A DNA stretch of 64,000 nt from Methylobacillus flagellatus (GCF_005502435.1 NZ_SCOU01000002.1:248001-312000); one strand, 5' to 3'; positions 1 through 9,290 are shown, counted from the stretch's first letter. Program-made: numbers and translations. Notes: generated by a model from the sequence alone, not told the origin.

Positions 1-159
1 CGTTTCCACCACTTTAGCGTGTGCGGGTTTGGCCTGCAGGTAATACCAGGCCCCGCCGCCAGCGCCACCCAGCACCAGCAAGGCGATCAGTGCCATCAGC
101 AGTTTCTTGCGTGATTTGGGCGCTGTCGCGGAGACGGCGTCTTCTGCCTGCTGTGCCAT
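1..159 (-). CDS. fliL: FliL, N-terminal part (cut by window edge)
   Basis: The first 53 residues are visible: a short charged leader, an SRKK stop-transfer-like patch, then a single membrane helix at about residues 20-40 rich in Leu, Ala and Gly, followed by the start of the periplasmic part. This is the layout of FliL, the single-pass inner-membrane protein that sits around the stator and supports motor torque. The start is the ATG at 157-159, preceded on the minus strand by an AAGGA site. It lies downstream of fliK in the same direction, the usual fliK-fliL order. The name rests on layout and neighbours because the conserved C-terminal domain lies outside the window. Confidence 0.8.
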   Translation of the reverse strand, partial: MAQQAEDAVSATAPKSRKKLLMALIALLVLGGAGGGAWYYLQAKPAHAKVVET

Positions 160-288
160 ACCGAATTCCTTGAATCAGAGGTGATGGCTGCATTATTGAA
201 GAAAAGCACGCTCACGCATGCGCGGAACAGAAAGGGAAAGGTCGCCTATTTTGCTGCTTGGCGGCGCGTGGCGGCAGCCACACTACAA

Positions 289-1758
289 TCAGGCGTACAG
301 ATCCACCAGGCCCTGCTGCTGGGCGGTGCGCGGGTTTGCGCTGCTCGGCGCTTGCAGCGTGGTGCCGCTGTCCTGGCCTGCATGACCAGGTGCATGGCGG
401 GTGGCCTGTGCGCCATCGCGCTGAGCCTGTGGCTGAGCCTGACCGCTACCCACCGACGTCTCGCCCAGCGTCACACCGGCTTCTTTCATGCGTTCACGCA
501 GATGCTCCATGCCGTCCTGCAAGGCCTGACGCACCTCCTGATGCTCGGAGCTGAAGCTGGCACTGGCTTGCTCGTTGCTCACCTGGATCACGATCTGCAA
601 AGGCCCGAGGTCGGGCGGGTTCAGGGTCAGTGTAGCCGTCTGTTCCAGTGCGCCCACCATCCACAGCACCTGCTGACTGATGGCCTGGTTCCAGCCGCTG
701 CGGCCCGGATAGCTCTCGATATAGGGCATGGGCGGCAACAGGCTGGCCGCTGTGTTGGCCGCTGTGATCGTTGGCGTGGCGGGCGTGGTGCTGGCTTGTG
801 GTGAAGGTGTGAACGCTATTGGACGGCTTTCAGTCATCTGATTGCTTTCAGCCAGTGCTTCATGGGGAGCGGTGCTGCTTGGTGTATCCGGCCTGACTGC
901 CGCCAGCGCGGCATCCGGCTGACCAGCGCCAAGCTGGAAACGGCCCGGCGCTTCCTGCAACAGCGGCGCGCTGCGGGCTTGCTGCAGCGTGTCTGCCACG
1001 GTGTCGTCTGCTAAAGCCTGATAGGCACTTTTGCCTGCCGTCGGCTCTTGCTTGAGTTCGGTGCGTTGCGTCGCCAGCCTGTCGGCAACGGGCACGCCTG
1101 AACGCGTTGTGCTGAACTGTGCTGTGCTTATTGCTGTTGTGCTTGATTCTGTTGTGCTTGATTCTGTTGTGTTGGACTCTGCTGCGCTTGTTTCTGCTGC
1201 GCTTGGGCCTGCTATGTTCCGGTCTGGTACGGGCGCTATTGATACAGCAGGGGCAGCGGGTGTATTCGCAACCGTGCCCGTCACAATCTCTGCCGCCGCG
1301 CCTGCTGCCACTGGTATGCCTAGCCATTCATTCAGTGCCTGCAGCGACTCGCGTGCGGCTTCGCTGCTTTCCTGTCGCTCGAGCGCGGCACCGGCCAGTT
1401 TGTTGTTGCCCGTGCCAGCCTGTGCAGGGTTGACGGTTTCGGTCTTGGTGGGCTGGTCTGTGCTGATGGACTTGTCTGTGCTGGCGACCTTGTCTGTGCT
1501 GACCGCCTGGCGGTTGAGCGGTTTGTCACTGAGGGCTGGCTGACTGACCGGCTTACCTTGCGCCCCGCTGGCTTTGAGCCTGGGGTTGCCGGACATGGCG
1601 GGCGAGGGCGGCTCTGCCTCAGCGGTCCGCGTGTGCGCAGCCAGTACCTGCTGAAAAGGCGGGATGTTCGCCTCGGACGCCTTGATCTCAGTGGCCGTCG
1701 GCTTGGGCTGGCTGTTCGCCGCATTGCTGGCTGCCGGGCTGGTCGGGTTCATCATCAT
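289..1758 (-). CDS. fliK: Flagellar hook-length control protein FliK
   Basis: 489 residues if started at the first of three consecutive ATGs (1750-1758), two bases after the fliJ stop, which suggests translational coupling; an upstream in-frame start would overlap fliJ heavily. The N-terminal half is long, low in complexity and rich in Ser, Thr, Ala and Pro, as expected for the ruler part of FliK. The C-terminal domain (about residues 360-450) carries the hallmark pattern with LTLNPPDLGPLQIVI followed by a helical stretch, the domain that meets FlhB to switch export from hook to filament subunits. Two short repeat arrays are present: a TTES/STT run near residues 183-220 and STDK-like repeats near 83-106, so ruler length could vary by repeat slippage. 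Confidence 0.9.
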   Translation of the reverse strand: MMMNPTSPAASNAANSQPKPTATEIKASEANIPPFQQVLAAHTRTAEAEPPSPAMSGNPRLKASGAQGKPVSQPALSDKPLNRQAVSTDKVASTDKSISTDQPTKTETVNPAQAGTGNNKLAGAALERQESSEAARESLQALNEWLGIPVAAGAAAEIVTGTVANTPAAPAVSIAPVPDRNIAGPSAAETSAAESNTTESSTTESSTTAISTAQFSTTRSGVPVADRLATQRTELKQEPTAGKSAYQALADDTVADTLQQARSAPLLQEAPGRFQLGAGQPDAALAAVRPDTPSSTAPHEALAESNQMTESRPIAFTPSPQASTTPATPTITAANTAASLLPPMPYIESYPGRSGWNQAISQQVLWMVGALEQTATLTLNPPDLGPLQIVIQVSNEQASASFSSEHQEVRQALQDGMEHLRERMKEAGVTLGETSVGSGQAQPQAQRDGAQATRHAPGHAGQDSGTTLQAPSSANPRTAQQQGLVDLYA

Positions 1759-1760
1759 GG

Positions 1761-2213
1761 TCAGGAGGCGGTGCGCAGACGTGCGGCACGCGCAGCGAAC
1801 TCGTCCAGTTGTTGTTGTTCTTTTTTGCGTTGGTGCTGCTGCTCGGCTTTTTCCTGACGCGCTACCAGCACTTGGTAAGACAGCTGTTTTTTCTGGCATT
1901 CCTGCCAGTTGAGGCGCTGCACCCCGATCTGCGCCTGCACCTGTTTGAGCAGGTCCTGCTGCCCGTTGATGGCGGTTTCCAGCTTGCCTACAAAAGCCTG
2001 GTAGTTCTGGTATTCCCGTGGGGAGAGGCCACGCTGCAATTGCCCTTGCAGACGTTGCAGGTAATCGGCATGGAAGGATTGCAGCATGGCGAGTTTGTCC
2101 TGCTCCTGTGCCAGTCTCTGGTTCAGCTCCCCCAGGCGCAGGGCGGCGGCTTCAGTGGCTTGCGTGGCCAGTTCGATGAGCAGTTGCAAGCTGGTGTTGG
2201 GTTTGCTGGTCAT
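1761..2213 (-). CDS. fliJ: Flagellar export protein FliJ
   Basis: 150 residues, almost entirely helical and rich in Gln, Glu, Leu and Ala, ending in a basic tail; this is the two-helix coiled coil of FliJ. FliJ fits into the central pore of the FliI hexamer, links it to FlhA and helps energise export. The gene starts inside the end of fliI (4-base ATGA overlap at 2210-2213) and runs into fliK with a two-base gap, so the three are probably translated together. Sequence similarity in this family is weak; the call relies on size, coiled-coil character and the fliI-fliJ-fliK order. Confidence 0.88.
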   Translation of the reverse strand: MTSKPNTSLQLLIELATQATEAAALRLGELNQRLAQEQDKLAMLQSFHADYLQRLQGQLQRGLSPREYQNYQAFVGKLETAINGQQDLLKQVQAQIGVQRLNWQECQKKQLSYQVLVARQEKAEQQHQRKKEQQQLDEFAARAARLRTAS

Positions 2214-3652
2214 GCCGGGTTCGCAGTCAAGTCAGTGAGTTGTACGATGCTGTCGGCGAGGCTGGCGGATTCCGCGATGTCCTGCTGCAGAAACTGATTG
2301 ATGGCCTCGTGCTTGCGTATGGCCTCGTCCAGCAGCGCGTCGCTACCGGCCTGATAAGCGCCCACACTGATCAGGTCGCGGCTGCGTGCATAGCGTGAAT
2401 TGAGCTGTTTCAGGCGCCGCGCCGCCTGCTGATGGGCGGTGCTGGTGATGCTGTGCATGACGCGGCTGATGGATTGCTCCATGTCGATGGCGGGGTAATG
2501 CCCGCTCTCGGCCAGGCTGCGGTTGAGCACGATGTGGCCGTCCAGGATGGCGCGTGCCGCATCGGCGATGGGATCCTGCTGGTCATCCCCTTCGGTCAGC
2601 ACGGTATAGAACGCGGTGATCGAGCCCTGACCGGCACGGCCATTGCCGGTACGTTCCACCAGCGCAGGCAGCTTGGCGAACACGGAAGGCGGATAGCCCT
2701 TGGTGGCTGGTGGCTCGCCTATGGCCAGTGCGATCTCGCGCTGCGCCATGGCATAACGGGTCAATGAGTCCATGATCAGCAGCACGTTCTGGCCAGCGTC
2801 GCGGAAATGTTCAGCGATGGTGGTGGCGTAATGGGCGCCCTGCAAGCGCATCAGTGCCGGTACGTCGGCAGGGGCGGCCACCACCACGGCACGTGCTAGG
2901 CCTTCGCTGCCCAGGATCTGCTCGATGAACTCTTTCACTTCACGGCCACGTTCACCGATCAAGCCCACCACGATGACATCGGCGCTGGTATAGCGCGCCA
3001 TCATGCCCAGCAGCATGGATTTACCCACGCCTGAGCCCGCGAACAGGCCCATGCGCTGGCCACGCCCCACGGTGAGCATGCTGTTGATGGCGCGTACGCC
3101 CACGTCCAGCGTGTGCTGGATGGGGTCGCGTTCCAGCGGGTTGAGCGGGCGGGTATGCAGCGGTGCACTGTGGCTGGCGCGCAAGGGGCCCAGGCCATCC
3201 AGTGGTTTGCCACCACCATCCACCACGCGGCCCAGTAATTCCAGCCCGACCGGCAGGTGACGCGAGCGGTCTGCGGCACGGCGGCGTGGGTGCGGGCTGG
3301 CATGCGGGCCGGGCAGGGTTTCGGAGACATTGAGCGGCAGTACCTTGCTGCCCGGGCCTATGCCGCCTACATGGCTTTGCGGCATGAGCAGCAGGCGGTC
3401 GCCGTCGAAGCCGACCACTTCGGCTTCCACATGGTGGCCATCGGACAGCGCGATATGGCATACGCTGCCCACGGAAAGCTGGATGCCCACCGCTTCCATC
3501 ACCAGGCCGGTGAGCTTGGTGATGCGGCCAGCCACTTGCAGCGGCGCTAGTTGTTGTTGCAGATTGAGAAGCTCGCTGCAGTCGCGCAGGTGGTATTGCC
3601 ACTGGCGTAGTGTATGGTCGGGGTTGATCGCTGGCGCGGCGTAGGCGGTCAT
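2210..3652 (-). CDS. fliI: Flagellum-specific ATPase FliI
   Basis: 480 residues. The Walker A loop AGSGVGKS is at about residues 205-212, and the Walker B region [11 protein letters not shown] is followed by the family block [14 protein letters not shown] and a PALVERTG segment, all typical of FliI/YscN ATPases related to the F1 beta subunit. FliI hydrolyses ATP at the base of the export apparatus and, with FliH and FliJ, unfolds and releases export substrates. The start overlaps the fliH stop by four bases and the stop overlaps the fliJ start. Length is slightly above the usual 440-460, with the extra residues near the N-terminus. No key residue is missing. Confidence 0.96.
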   Translation of the reverse strand: MTAYAAPAINPDHTLRQWQYHLRDCSELLNLQQQLAPLQVAGRITKLTGLVMEAVGIQLSVGSVCHIALSDGHHVEAEVVGFDGDRLLLMPQSHVGGIGPGSKVLPLNVSETLPGPHASPHPRRRAADRSRHLPVGLELLGRVVDGGGKPLDGLGPLRASHSAPLHTRPLNPLERDPIQHTLDVGVRAINSMLTVGRGQRMGLFAGSGVGKSMLLGMMARYTSADVIVVGLIGERGREVKEFIEQILGSEGLARAVVVAAPADVPALMRLQGAHYATTIAEHFRDAGQNVLLIMDSLTRYAMAQREIALAIGEPPATKGYPPSVFAKLPALVERTGNGRAGQGSITAFYTVLTEGDDQQDPIADAARAILDGHIVLNRSLAESGHYPAIDMEQSISRVMHSITSTAHQQAARRLKQLNSRYARSRDLISVGAYQAGSDALLDEAIRKHEAINQFLQQDIAESASLADSIVQLTDLTANPA

Positions 3653-4353
3653 GCCGCGAGCCCCGTGCGCAGCTCACTGCTCATTTCGCTTCTCGCCTCA
3701 CTGCTCGTCTCGTTGCTCACTTCGTTTTTGGCCCAGGCATGCGGCTGACCCAGCGCTTCGCTGATGCGTTGCCAGCGTGTCGCCATGCTGGCATCGATGT
3801 GGTTGGCCGGGGTGTCCACCAGACAGCCGCCGCGTTCCAGATGCGGGTCTTCCTGAATGATCCAGTGTTGTTCACGCAGCGCATCGGTCAGGCTGTTGCG
3901 CACGATGGCGGCATCGTCCGGGTGCAGGGTGAGGCGGGCGGGTTGTTCCACGCTGGGCAGATAATTCAGGCATTCGCGCACCACCGGCAACAGCTGTTCT
4001 GGCGACTGTTGCAGCGTTTGTTTGAGCATGGCCTGCGCGATGTCCAGCGCCAGTTTCACCAGCGGTGCGGCCATCTGCTGTTCCAGCCCGGCCAAGGTGG
4101 CGTTGAACTGCTGGGCGATGTGCAGCAACTGCTGGCGCTCGGCTTGCGCGGCGTTGTTCACCTGCTGCACGCCAGCGGCATAGCCCTGCTGCACGCCTTT
4201 GGCATAGCTTTCTTTTTCGGCCTGGCTGAGCAGCGCCGCCACTTCCGGCAGGCTGGCCAACGGTGGCGTCACCTTCACCTGTTCCAGCGAGGAAAGCTCC
4301 CAGCGCTGGTAGGCGGTCTGTTGTTCCTTGGGTAAGGCGGCCGGGTCAGACAT
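3649..4353 (-). CDS. fliH: Flagellar assembly protein FliH
   Basis: 234 residues. The centre has a long Ala/Gln-rich helix ([18 protein letters not shown]), then the conserved C-terminal FliH/YscL domain with [14 protein letters not shown] and the [11 protein letters not shown] block. FliH dimers bind the FliI N-terminus and tie the ATPase to the C-ring. The last 25 residues form a Ser/Glu/Arg-rich repeat-like tail ([19 protein letters not shown]) not usual for FliH, which looks like a recent in-frame repeat expansion. The gene ends overlapping fliI and is separated from fliG by 65 bases. Confidence 0.92.
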   Translation of the reverse strand: MSDPAALPKEQQTAYQRWELSSLEQVKVTPPLASLPEVAALLSQAEKESYAKGVQQGYAAGVQQVNNAAQAERQQLLHIAQQFNATLAGLEQQMAAPLVKLALDIAQAMLKQTLQQSPEQLLPVVRECLNYLPSVEQPARLTLHPDDAAIVRNSLTDALREQHWIIQEDPHLERGGCLVDTPANHIDASMATRWQRISEALGQPHAWAKNEVSNETSSEARSEMSSELRTGLAA

Positions 4354-4418
4354 GGGCGTCCCTCGTCATGGCATGGCACATCGCGGCACAGGTAGCATCG
4401 ACCCCTTCAGCACCCTGC

Positions 4419-5414
4419 TTAAACATAGGCATCCTCGGCTTTGCCACCCAGCATGATCTGGCCTTCGTCGGACAGCCTGCGCACGATCTGCAGGATCTGC
4501 TTTTGTTGGGCTTCCACTTCGGACAGGCGTACCGGGCCTTTGGCCTCCAGGTCTTCGCGCATCATTTCAGCGGCACGCGTGGACATGTTCTTGAAGATCT
4601 TTTCGCGCAGCTCGTTGGTGGCGCCCTTGAGGGCCAGGATCAGCATTTCCGACTGCACTTCGCGCAGTATGGTCTGGATGCCACGGTCGTCGATGTCGAT
4701 GATGTTATCGAACACGAACATCTGGTCCATGATCTTCTGCGCCATGTCGATGTCATGGTCTTTCAGCGTTTCCATCACCGAGGTCTCGTTGTCGCTGTTC
4801 ATGAAGTTCATGATCTCGGCGGCGGTGCGCACCCCGCCCATCGGCATCTTCTTGAGGTTCTCGTTGCCGCTCATCAGCTTGGTCAGCACGTCATTGAGCT
4901 CCTTGAGCGCCGCCGGCTTCACGCCGTCCAGCGTGGCGATGCGCAGCATGACATCGCCTCTGAGGCGCGGGGTGAAGTGGCTGAGGATCTCCGAGGCCTG
5001 ATCACGTTCCAGGTGCACCAGGATGGTGGCGATGATCTGCGGATGTTCGTTGCGGATGAATTCGGCCACGGTCTGCGCGTCCATCCATTTCAGGCTTTCG
5101 ATACCGCTGGCGTCACGTCCCTGCAGGATGCGGTTGAGCAGGCCGGAGGCCTTGTCATCGCCCAGTGCCTTGGTCAGCACGGAGCGGATATAGTCGTCGG
5201 AATCCAGGCCGATGGAGGTACTTTCGTCCACCTTGGTGACGAACTCGTTGAGCACGGCTTCCACGTCGTCGTGGCCTATGCTCTTCATGGTGGCCATGGC
5301 CGCGCCCAGCTTCTGCACTTCACGCGGGCCCAGGTGTTTCATCACCTCGGCGGCCTCTTCTTCACCCAGCGCCAGCATCAGGATGGCGCCTTTCATGATC
5401 CCGTTCTCAATCAT
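4419..5414 (-). CDS. fliG: Flagellar motor switch protein FliG
   Basis: 331 residues, the normal length. The middle-domain EHPQ motif (EHPQIIATILVHL) and the C-terminal charged helix with the KGATNELREKIFKNMSTRAAEMMREDLE pattern, which faces the MotA stator, are both present. FliG joins the MS-ring (FliF) to the C-ring and is the part on which torque acts. It starts eight bases before the end of fliF, so the pair is translationally coupled as usual. No truncation or missing charged residues were noticed. Confidence 0.97.
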   Translation of the reverse strand: MIENGIMKGAILMLALGEEEAAEVMKHLGPREVQKLGAAMATMKSIGHDDVEAVLNEFVTKVDESTSIGLDSDDYIRSVLTKALGDDKASGLLNRILQGRDASGIESLKWMDAQTVAEFIRNEHPQIIATILVHLERDQASEILSHFTPRLRGDVMLRIATLDGVKPAALKELNDVLTKLMSGNENLKKMPMGGVRTAAEIMNFMNSDNETSVMETLKDHDIDMAQKIMDQMFVFDNIIDIDDRGIQTILREVQSEMLILALKGATNELREKIFKNMSTRAAEMMREDLEAKGPVRLSEVEAQQKQILQIVRRLSDEGQIMLGGKAEDAYV

Positions 5415-7095
5415 TATTGCTCACCCAGTTGGTAACGACGTTGGCGACCATCTTCGGATTGTCTTTGGCGATGCTCTTGGCGGTCTCCAGGTTCTGTACA
5501 TAGCCGCGTTGCGTGATGGCCGGCGTGGCCGGGCCACTTGCATCCAGCAGGACAGGGTTTTCGCTGCCATCGGCCAGAGCGGGCGTAGCCGGGGCTGGCA
5601 GCGCCGGGGTCACCAGCTTGCGCAGCATGGGTTTCAGCAGGCGCAGGTACAGCATCAGCATCACCAGCACACCGGCCAGCAGCTTGAGCACTTCCATGCC
5701 CATGGCGATGTTCTGCGGTTGTTTCCACAGCGGTACTTCGGGCTCCACCACAGGCAAGTTGCCAGCGAAGCTGCTGTTCACCACGGTGAGCGTGTCGCCA
5801 CGCGCTTCGTTGTAGCCCATGGCCTGACGCGCCAGATCGGCGATCTGGGTCTTTTCTGCGTCGCTAAGCGGCCTGTCCTGCAGCTTGCCGTCCTTGCCGG
5901 CTTCGCGCTTGAAGTTGACCACCACGGCCACCGTGAGGCGCTTGACGCCGCCCATGGCCTGCTGGGAGTAGCGCACGGTCTTGTCCACTTCATAATTGGT
6001 GGTGGCGTTCTTTTGCGTGTTCATCAGCGGCGGGGTGTTGGAGGCGGCTGTCGCGGTGGCAGGTGCGACGGTAGCAGCGGCTTCGGCAGGCGCGGGCTGC
6101 ACTAGCGGGGCGCTGGCTTCGGCAGGCGGCTGGTTGCTGAGTGCGCCCGGCACACCGCCATTCAGGTTGTTGCCGGGCACGGTGGCGGATTCGCTGGATT
6201 GCTGGCTGCGGATCACCGTGCTGTCTGGAGTCTGGTTGGGTTTGTATATCTCGGCGGCCTGTTCCACGCTGGCGAAATCGATATCGGCGCTGGCTTCAGC
6301 GCGTACGTTCTCGGCACCGACGATGGGGCTGATGATGGATTCCACGCGGCGTGCGATGCTCTGTTGCAGCGCTTCTACATATTTGATCTGATTCGGGTCC
6401 AGCTTGTTGGTCTTGTCCTGGCGGCCACTGTCGGACAGCAGGTTGCCGTTCTGATCCACCACGGTGACGTTGGCGGCGGTCAGTTCCGGCACACTGCTGG
6501 CCAGCAGATGCACCACGGCGCTGACCTGCTGGGCGTCCAGCGTGCGGCCAGGCTGCAGGTTGAGCAGCACCGAGGCGGTGGGTTTCTGTTGGTCACGCAC
6601 GAACACACTGCTCTTGGGGATGGCCAGATGGATGCGGGCGTTCTGTACCGCCGCGATGGATTGCACGCTGCGCTCCAGCTCGCCTTCCAGCGCGCGCTGG
6701 AAATTCACCTGCTCCAGAAACTGCGAAACGCCGAATTTCTGCTGCTCCATGATCTCGAAGCCCACATTGCCGCCTTTGGGCAGGCCTTCGGCAGCCAGGC
6801 GTAGACGTGCCTGATGCACTTGCGCGGCGGGCACTAGGATGGCCGAGCCGCCTTCCGAGAACTTGTAAGGCACGTTCATCTGTTCCAGCGCCCCGACGAT
6901 GGCACCGCCATCCTTATCGGAAAAGTTGGAGAACAGCACGCGATAATCCGGCTGCTGGCTCCATAGCCAGAAGGCACTCATCACCGCGATCACCGCCGCG
7001 ATGCCGACCCCCAGCAACAGCCGGTTGCCCAGGGCTGACGAGAACATGCCACCCGGTGGGCTGTTCGAAAAGGTCGCATCCGTGACCGCTGCCAT
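5407..7095 (-). CDS. fliF: Flagellar MS-ring protein FliF
   Basis: 562 residues. There is a first membrane helix at about residues 25-47, then the YscJ-like periplasmic domain (YRVLFSNFSDKDGGAIVGALEQ; RVHLAIPK-like block), a Pro/Ala-rich variable loop around residues 310-345, a second membrane helix near 460-480, and a C-terminal cytoplasmic tail (VANVVTNWVSNND) that binds FliG. FliF builds the MS-ring, the first flagellar structure in the inner membrane. It is the first gene of the minus-strand fliFGHIJK run and faces fliE across about 190 bases that should hold both promoters. No convincing sigma-54 or sigma-28 box was found there. Confidence 0.97.
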   Translation of the reverse strand: MAAVTDATFSNSPPGGMFSSALGNRLLLGVGIAAVIAVMSAFWLWSQQPDYRVLFSNFSDKDGGAIVGALEQMNVPYKFSEGGSAILVPAAQVHQARLRLAAEGLPKGGNVGFEIMEQQKFGVSQFLEQVNFQRALEGELERSVQSIAAVQNARIHLAIPKSSVFVRDQQKPTASVLLNLQPGRTLDAQQVSAVVHLLASSVPELTAANVTVVDQNGNLLSDSGRQDKTNKLDPNQIKYVEALQQSIARRVESIISPIVGAENVRAEASADIDFASVEQAAEIYKPNQTPDSTVIRSQQSSESATVPGNNLNGGVPGALSNQPPAEASAPLVQPAPAEAAATVAPATATAASNTPPLMNTQKNATTNYEVDKTVRYSQQAMGGVKRLTVAVVVNFKREAGKDGKLQDRPLSDAEKTQIADLARQAMGYNEARGDTLTVVNSSFAGNLPVVEPEVPLWKQPQNIAMGMEVLKLLAGVLVMLMLYLRLLKPMLRKLVTPALPAPATPALADGSENPVLLDASGPATPAITQRGYVQNLETAKSIAKDNPKMVANVVTNWVSNND

Positions 7096-7288
7096 ATCGA
7101 TTCCTCAATCTGCTAAAGCTGGCATGACTGCCATATTGGGAGCCATTATGTCGCTGGCCTGCAAATTCAAAGGCTGGAACAGAGCGTATTTACCCGGCTT
7201 ATTTGCGGCAGTCGCGCTAGTACCGGCTGCTAAAGTAGGCGTGTAGAAATTCGTCGTCACCACTTACTTCGTGAAGAAGGGAAACAAC

Positions 7289-7639
7289 ATGGCCATCGAA
7301 GGCATAGATGCCAGTCGCATCCAGTCCATGCTGTCGCAACTGAAACAGGCCGCGCAGCGACCAGACACGGCTGCCTTGCCCGCCGCCGGCACCGCAAGTG
7401 CGCAGGGCACACAAAAGCTGGATTTCGCCGAAGCGCTGAAAGCCTCGCTGAACCAGGTCAACAGCATGCAGCTGCAATCAGAGAAGCTGGGCCAGCAATT
7501 CGTGATGGGCGACGACAAGGTCAGCCTGTCCGACGTGATGATCACCGGGCAAAAAGCCGGCATCGCCTTCCAGGCCACCGTGCAGGTGCGCAACAAGCTG
7601 GTCAGCGCGTATCAGGACATCATGAACATGCAGGTGTGA
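7289..7639 (+). CDS. fliE: Flagellar hook-basal body protein FliE
   Basis: 116 residues from the ATG at 7289, preserving an AAGGGA ribosome site just upstream; an in-frame ATG at 7271 lies before that site and is less likely. The C-terminal half has the FliE signature with DFAEALKASLNQVN, VMITGQKAGIAFQATVQVRNKLVSAYQDIMNMQV. FliE joins the MS-ring to the proximal rod (FlgB). It is divergent from fliF, an arrangement common in proteobacteria. The stop is followed by a weak hairpin. Confidence 0.95.
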   Translation: MAIEGIDASRIQSMLSQLKQAAQRPDTAALPAAGTASAQGTQKLDFAEALKASLNQVNSMQLQSEKLGQQFVMGDDKVSLSDVMITGQKAGIAFQATVQVRNKLVSAYQDIMNMQV

Positions 7640-7651
7640 TCAAGCATTCAG

Positions 7652-7682
7652 CATCCCCGTGGCGAGCCGATTTGAGGGGATG
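7652..7682. terminator. Possible terminator hairpin after fliE
   Basis: CATCCCC at 7652-7658 pairs with GGGGATG at 7676-7682 around a 17-base loop, starting 13 bases after the fliE stop. There is no following T-run, so it is a weak candidate. It sits between convergent fliE and the HEPN-like gene. Confidence 0.3.
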
Positions 7683-7774
7683 TGGATCTGGGGGCGTCTG
7701 CCCGCCCTAAGCTTTGAACCCGCTTCCGGTCAGGGCATGATGCAGGCGCTGCGCCTAAGCTTTAGCAGGTGAAT

Positions 7775-8218
7775 TTATCTGGATAATTCGGCGCGATTGG
7801 CCCTGATCCACTTTAGCGTCTGCTGGTACAGCGCTTCGGCTTGCCTGATACACTCGACGACGGCCTCGTCACTTACCGGATCACCTGCGTAATCGCTGAT
7901 ATTTCTTTGCTTGCGCAGGGCATCCAAAACGATGACCGTCGATGCATGTGTGCCCAGTGTGGTTTGCAGTGTTTGAATCGCTGTTTGATGATGTCCTGGC
8001 TGGCTTGTCGATGTGCGATAGCCGTGCAACCACAAACCCAGCATCGCACATTGCATAATGGCCTTGTAAGCCGCATCAAATCTTGTTTCCTCGCTGACAG
8101 CGTCAATCCTGGAGTCAGAAATATTGCGCTTGATGGCGTCCAGTAAGCGAAGCAGCGCTTCACTGGAGGGTTGATGTGATTGCAGCTGTTTGGTTTTCAG
8201 TAAATTTTCCAAGCTCAT
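7775..8218 (-). CDS. HEPN-like protein, probable toxin of an MNT/HEPN module
   Basis: 147 residues, all-helical in appearance, started at the ATG at 8216-8218; alternative in-frame starts extend to 8227. It has the pattern of small HEPN proteins paired with minimal nucleotidyltransferases, with a conserved-looking LRKQRNISDYAGDPVSD segment near residue 105. The usual Rx4-6H catalytic motif is not seen; the RNxxDY form resembles SAV_6107-like HEPN proteins, which is an inference. HEPN partners are typically RNases or RNase-derived toxins whose activity is blocked by nucleotidylation from the MNT partner. It overlaps the preceding nucleotidyltransferase gene by about 59 bases. The pair lies inside a flagellar cluster, suggesting insertion. 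Confidence 0.6.
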   Translation of the reverse strand: MSLENLLKTKQLQSHQPSSEALLRLLDAIKRNISDSRIDAVSEETRFDAAYKAIMQCAMLGLWLHGYRTSTSQPGHHQTAIQTLQTTLGTHASTVIVLDALRKQRNISDYAGDPVSDEAVVECIRQAEALYQQTLKWIRANRAELSR

Positions 8219-8780
8219 GATCATCACCCACTATGAACAGCTTTGGTTTTTGCAGGACTTCTTTCAAGAACGAGTCGTTGTTTGCCATGCGACTATTGAA
8301 TCCGTCGATGGAATACACCACAGGGTTGATTTCTCGTTTGAGACTGGTCTGGCACTGATGCAACAGGCCCACAACATCCCCAAAGCTGATGTCGCCGATG
8401 ATCATGACATCAATATCGCTGTAGGTCTGTTGCTCACCACGAGCAACAGAACCAAACACAAAGGCCAGTTCGATCTGATGGCGGACGCTGGATAGCGCAT
8501 TCGCTATCACCTCCACCAAACCGGATGTCTTGCGCAAGATACTAGCCAACTCTTCGAAAATGGGACATTGCACGTTCGCACTGTAGCGCTGCTGGTTGCC
8601 CACTTTCGTGCTCTGCAAAATGCCCGCCTCAGACAGTTTGCTGAGTTCTTTATGCAGGGTGCCGGCACTGGTATGCGTAAGCCTGGCCAATTCACGCACA
8701 TGGTAGCTTTGCTCGGGATGCAACAGTAAAAGCCCCATAACACGTTTCCGATATTCGCCAAACAGCAGATTGGATAGCAT
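8160..8780 (-). CDS. Nucleotidyltransferase (MNT) with N-terminal winged helix, probable antitoxin
   Basis: 206 residues. Residues 1-75 look like a winged helix-turn-helix (YHVRELARLTHTSAGTLHKELSKLSEAGIL). The core has the pol-beta-type nucleotidyltransferase motif GSVARGEQQTYSDIDVMIIG near residues 110-130, with the GS and DxD active-site residues intact. Such proteins are the antitoxin half of HEPN/MNT modules, and the fused DNA-binding domain suggests that this one also controls its own promoter. The gene precedes and overlaps the HEPN-like gene. A plausible promoter lies at 8812-8840. Confidence 0.75.
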   Translation of the reverse strand: MLSNLLFGEYRKRVMGLLLLHPEQSYHVRELARLTHTSAGTLHKELSKLSEAGILQSTKVGNQQRYSANVQCPIFEELASILRKTSGLVEVIANALSSVRHQIELAFVFGSVARGEQQTYSDIDVMIIGDISFGDVVGLLHQCQTSLKREINPVVYSIDGFNSRMANNDSFLKEVLQKPKLFIVGDDHELGKFTENQTAAITSTLQ

Positions 8781-8811
8781 GATGTTTCTTTAATGGCTAC
8801 GAATGAAGCAT

Positions 8812-8840
8812 ATTTTGCTACACAAAAAGGAGCAAATCAA
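8812..8840 (-). promoter_or_regulatory. Predicted sigma-70 promoter of the MNT/HEPN operon
   Basis: On the minus strand a TTGATT -35 (8835-8840) and a CAAAAT -10 (8812-8817) are separated by 17 bases, about 30 bases before the MNT start codon. The -10 is imperfect. The repeated GTAGC words around it (8815-8825 and near 8797) could be an operator for the winged-helix domain, but this is inference. Confidence 0.4.
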
Positions 8841-8978
8841 GTGACATCAGCCAACCTCGAATTCAGCATCACGTGCTTCATGCAGTGCATTGCGAGTGAT
8901 CAGGCGTTTTCTGGAATCTTGCTTGTTGTTCTCAACCGGCAAGGAGTCGCTTGGTTATTGACCTATTGACCTATTGAG

Positions 8979-9290
8979 TTATTTACCTAGCGGCTTGCCT
9001 TGTTCCAGCTGGTACAGCCAGGTAAGGATCTCGGCGATGGCCTGGTACAGCACGGGCGGGATGTGCTGATCCAGATCCACCTGCATCAATAGCGCGACCA
9101 GCTCCGGGGATTCGTGCACGAACACGTCGTGCGTTTTGGCCCTGGCGATGATCTGCTCCGCCACCAGGCCACGGCCCTTGGCCACCACGCTGGGTGCGTA
9201 AGCGCCCGCTTCATAGGCCAGCGCCACGGCTTCCGGCGGCTTGGCCCAGGGCTGGCCGCCTTCTGGTCGGTTGGTATCTTTGCGCATCAT
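8979..9290 (-). CDS. FlhB C-terminal-domain homologue (stand-alone FhlB/YlqH type)
   Basis: 103 residues. It matches the cytoplasmic C-terminal domain of FlhB/YscU: AVALAYEAGAYAPSVVAKGRGLVAEQI, then VFVHESPELVALLM and IPPVLYQAIAEILTWLY. The self-cleaving NPTH motif that should come just before AVALAY is absent (PPEAVALAY is found instead), and there are no membrane helices. Stand-alone domains of this type sit beside a FliK-like gene in many bacteria and may compete with or assist FlhB in substrate switching. It overlaps the upstream fliK-like gene by four bases, so the two are coupled. Confidence 0.82.
   Translation of the reverse strand: MMRKDTNRPEGGQPWAKPPEAVALAYEAGAYAPSVVAKGRGLVAEQIIARAKTHDVFVHESPELVALLMQVDLDQHIPPVLYQAIAEILTWLYQLEQGKPLGK

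Noticed and set aside
4263-5435. Long plus-strand frame opposite fliG
   Set aside because: It is the antisense of fliG, His/Leu-rich with no family pattern, a usual shadow in GC-rich DNA.
7096-7288. Possible sigma-54 or sigma-28 promoter between fliF and fliE
   Set aside because: GG-N10-GC spacing and GCCGATAA boxes were searched by eye on both strands; only poor matches were found.
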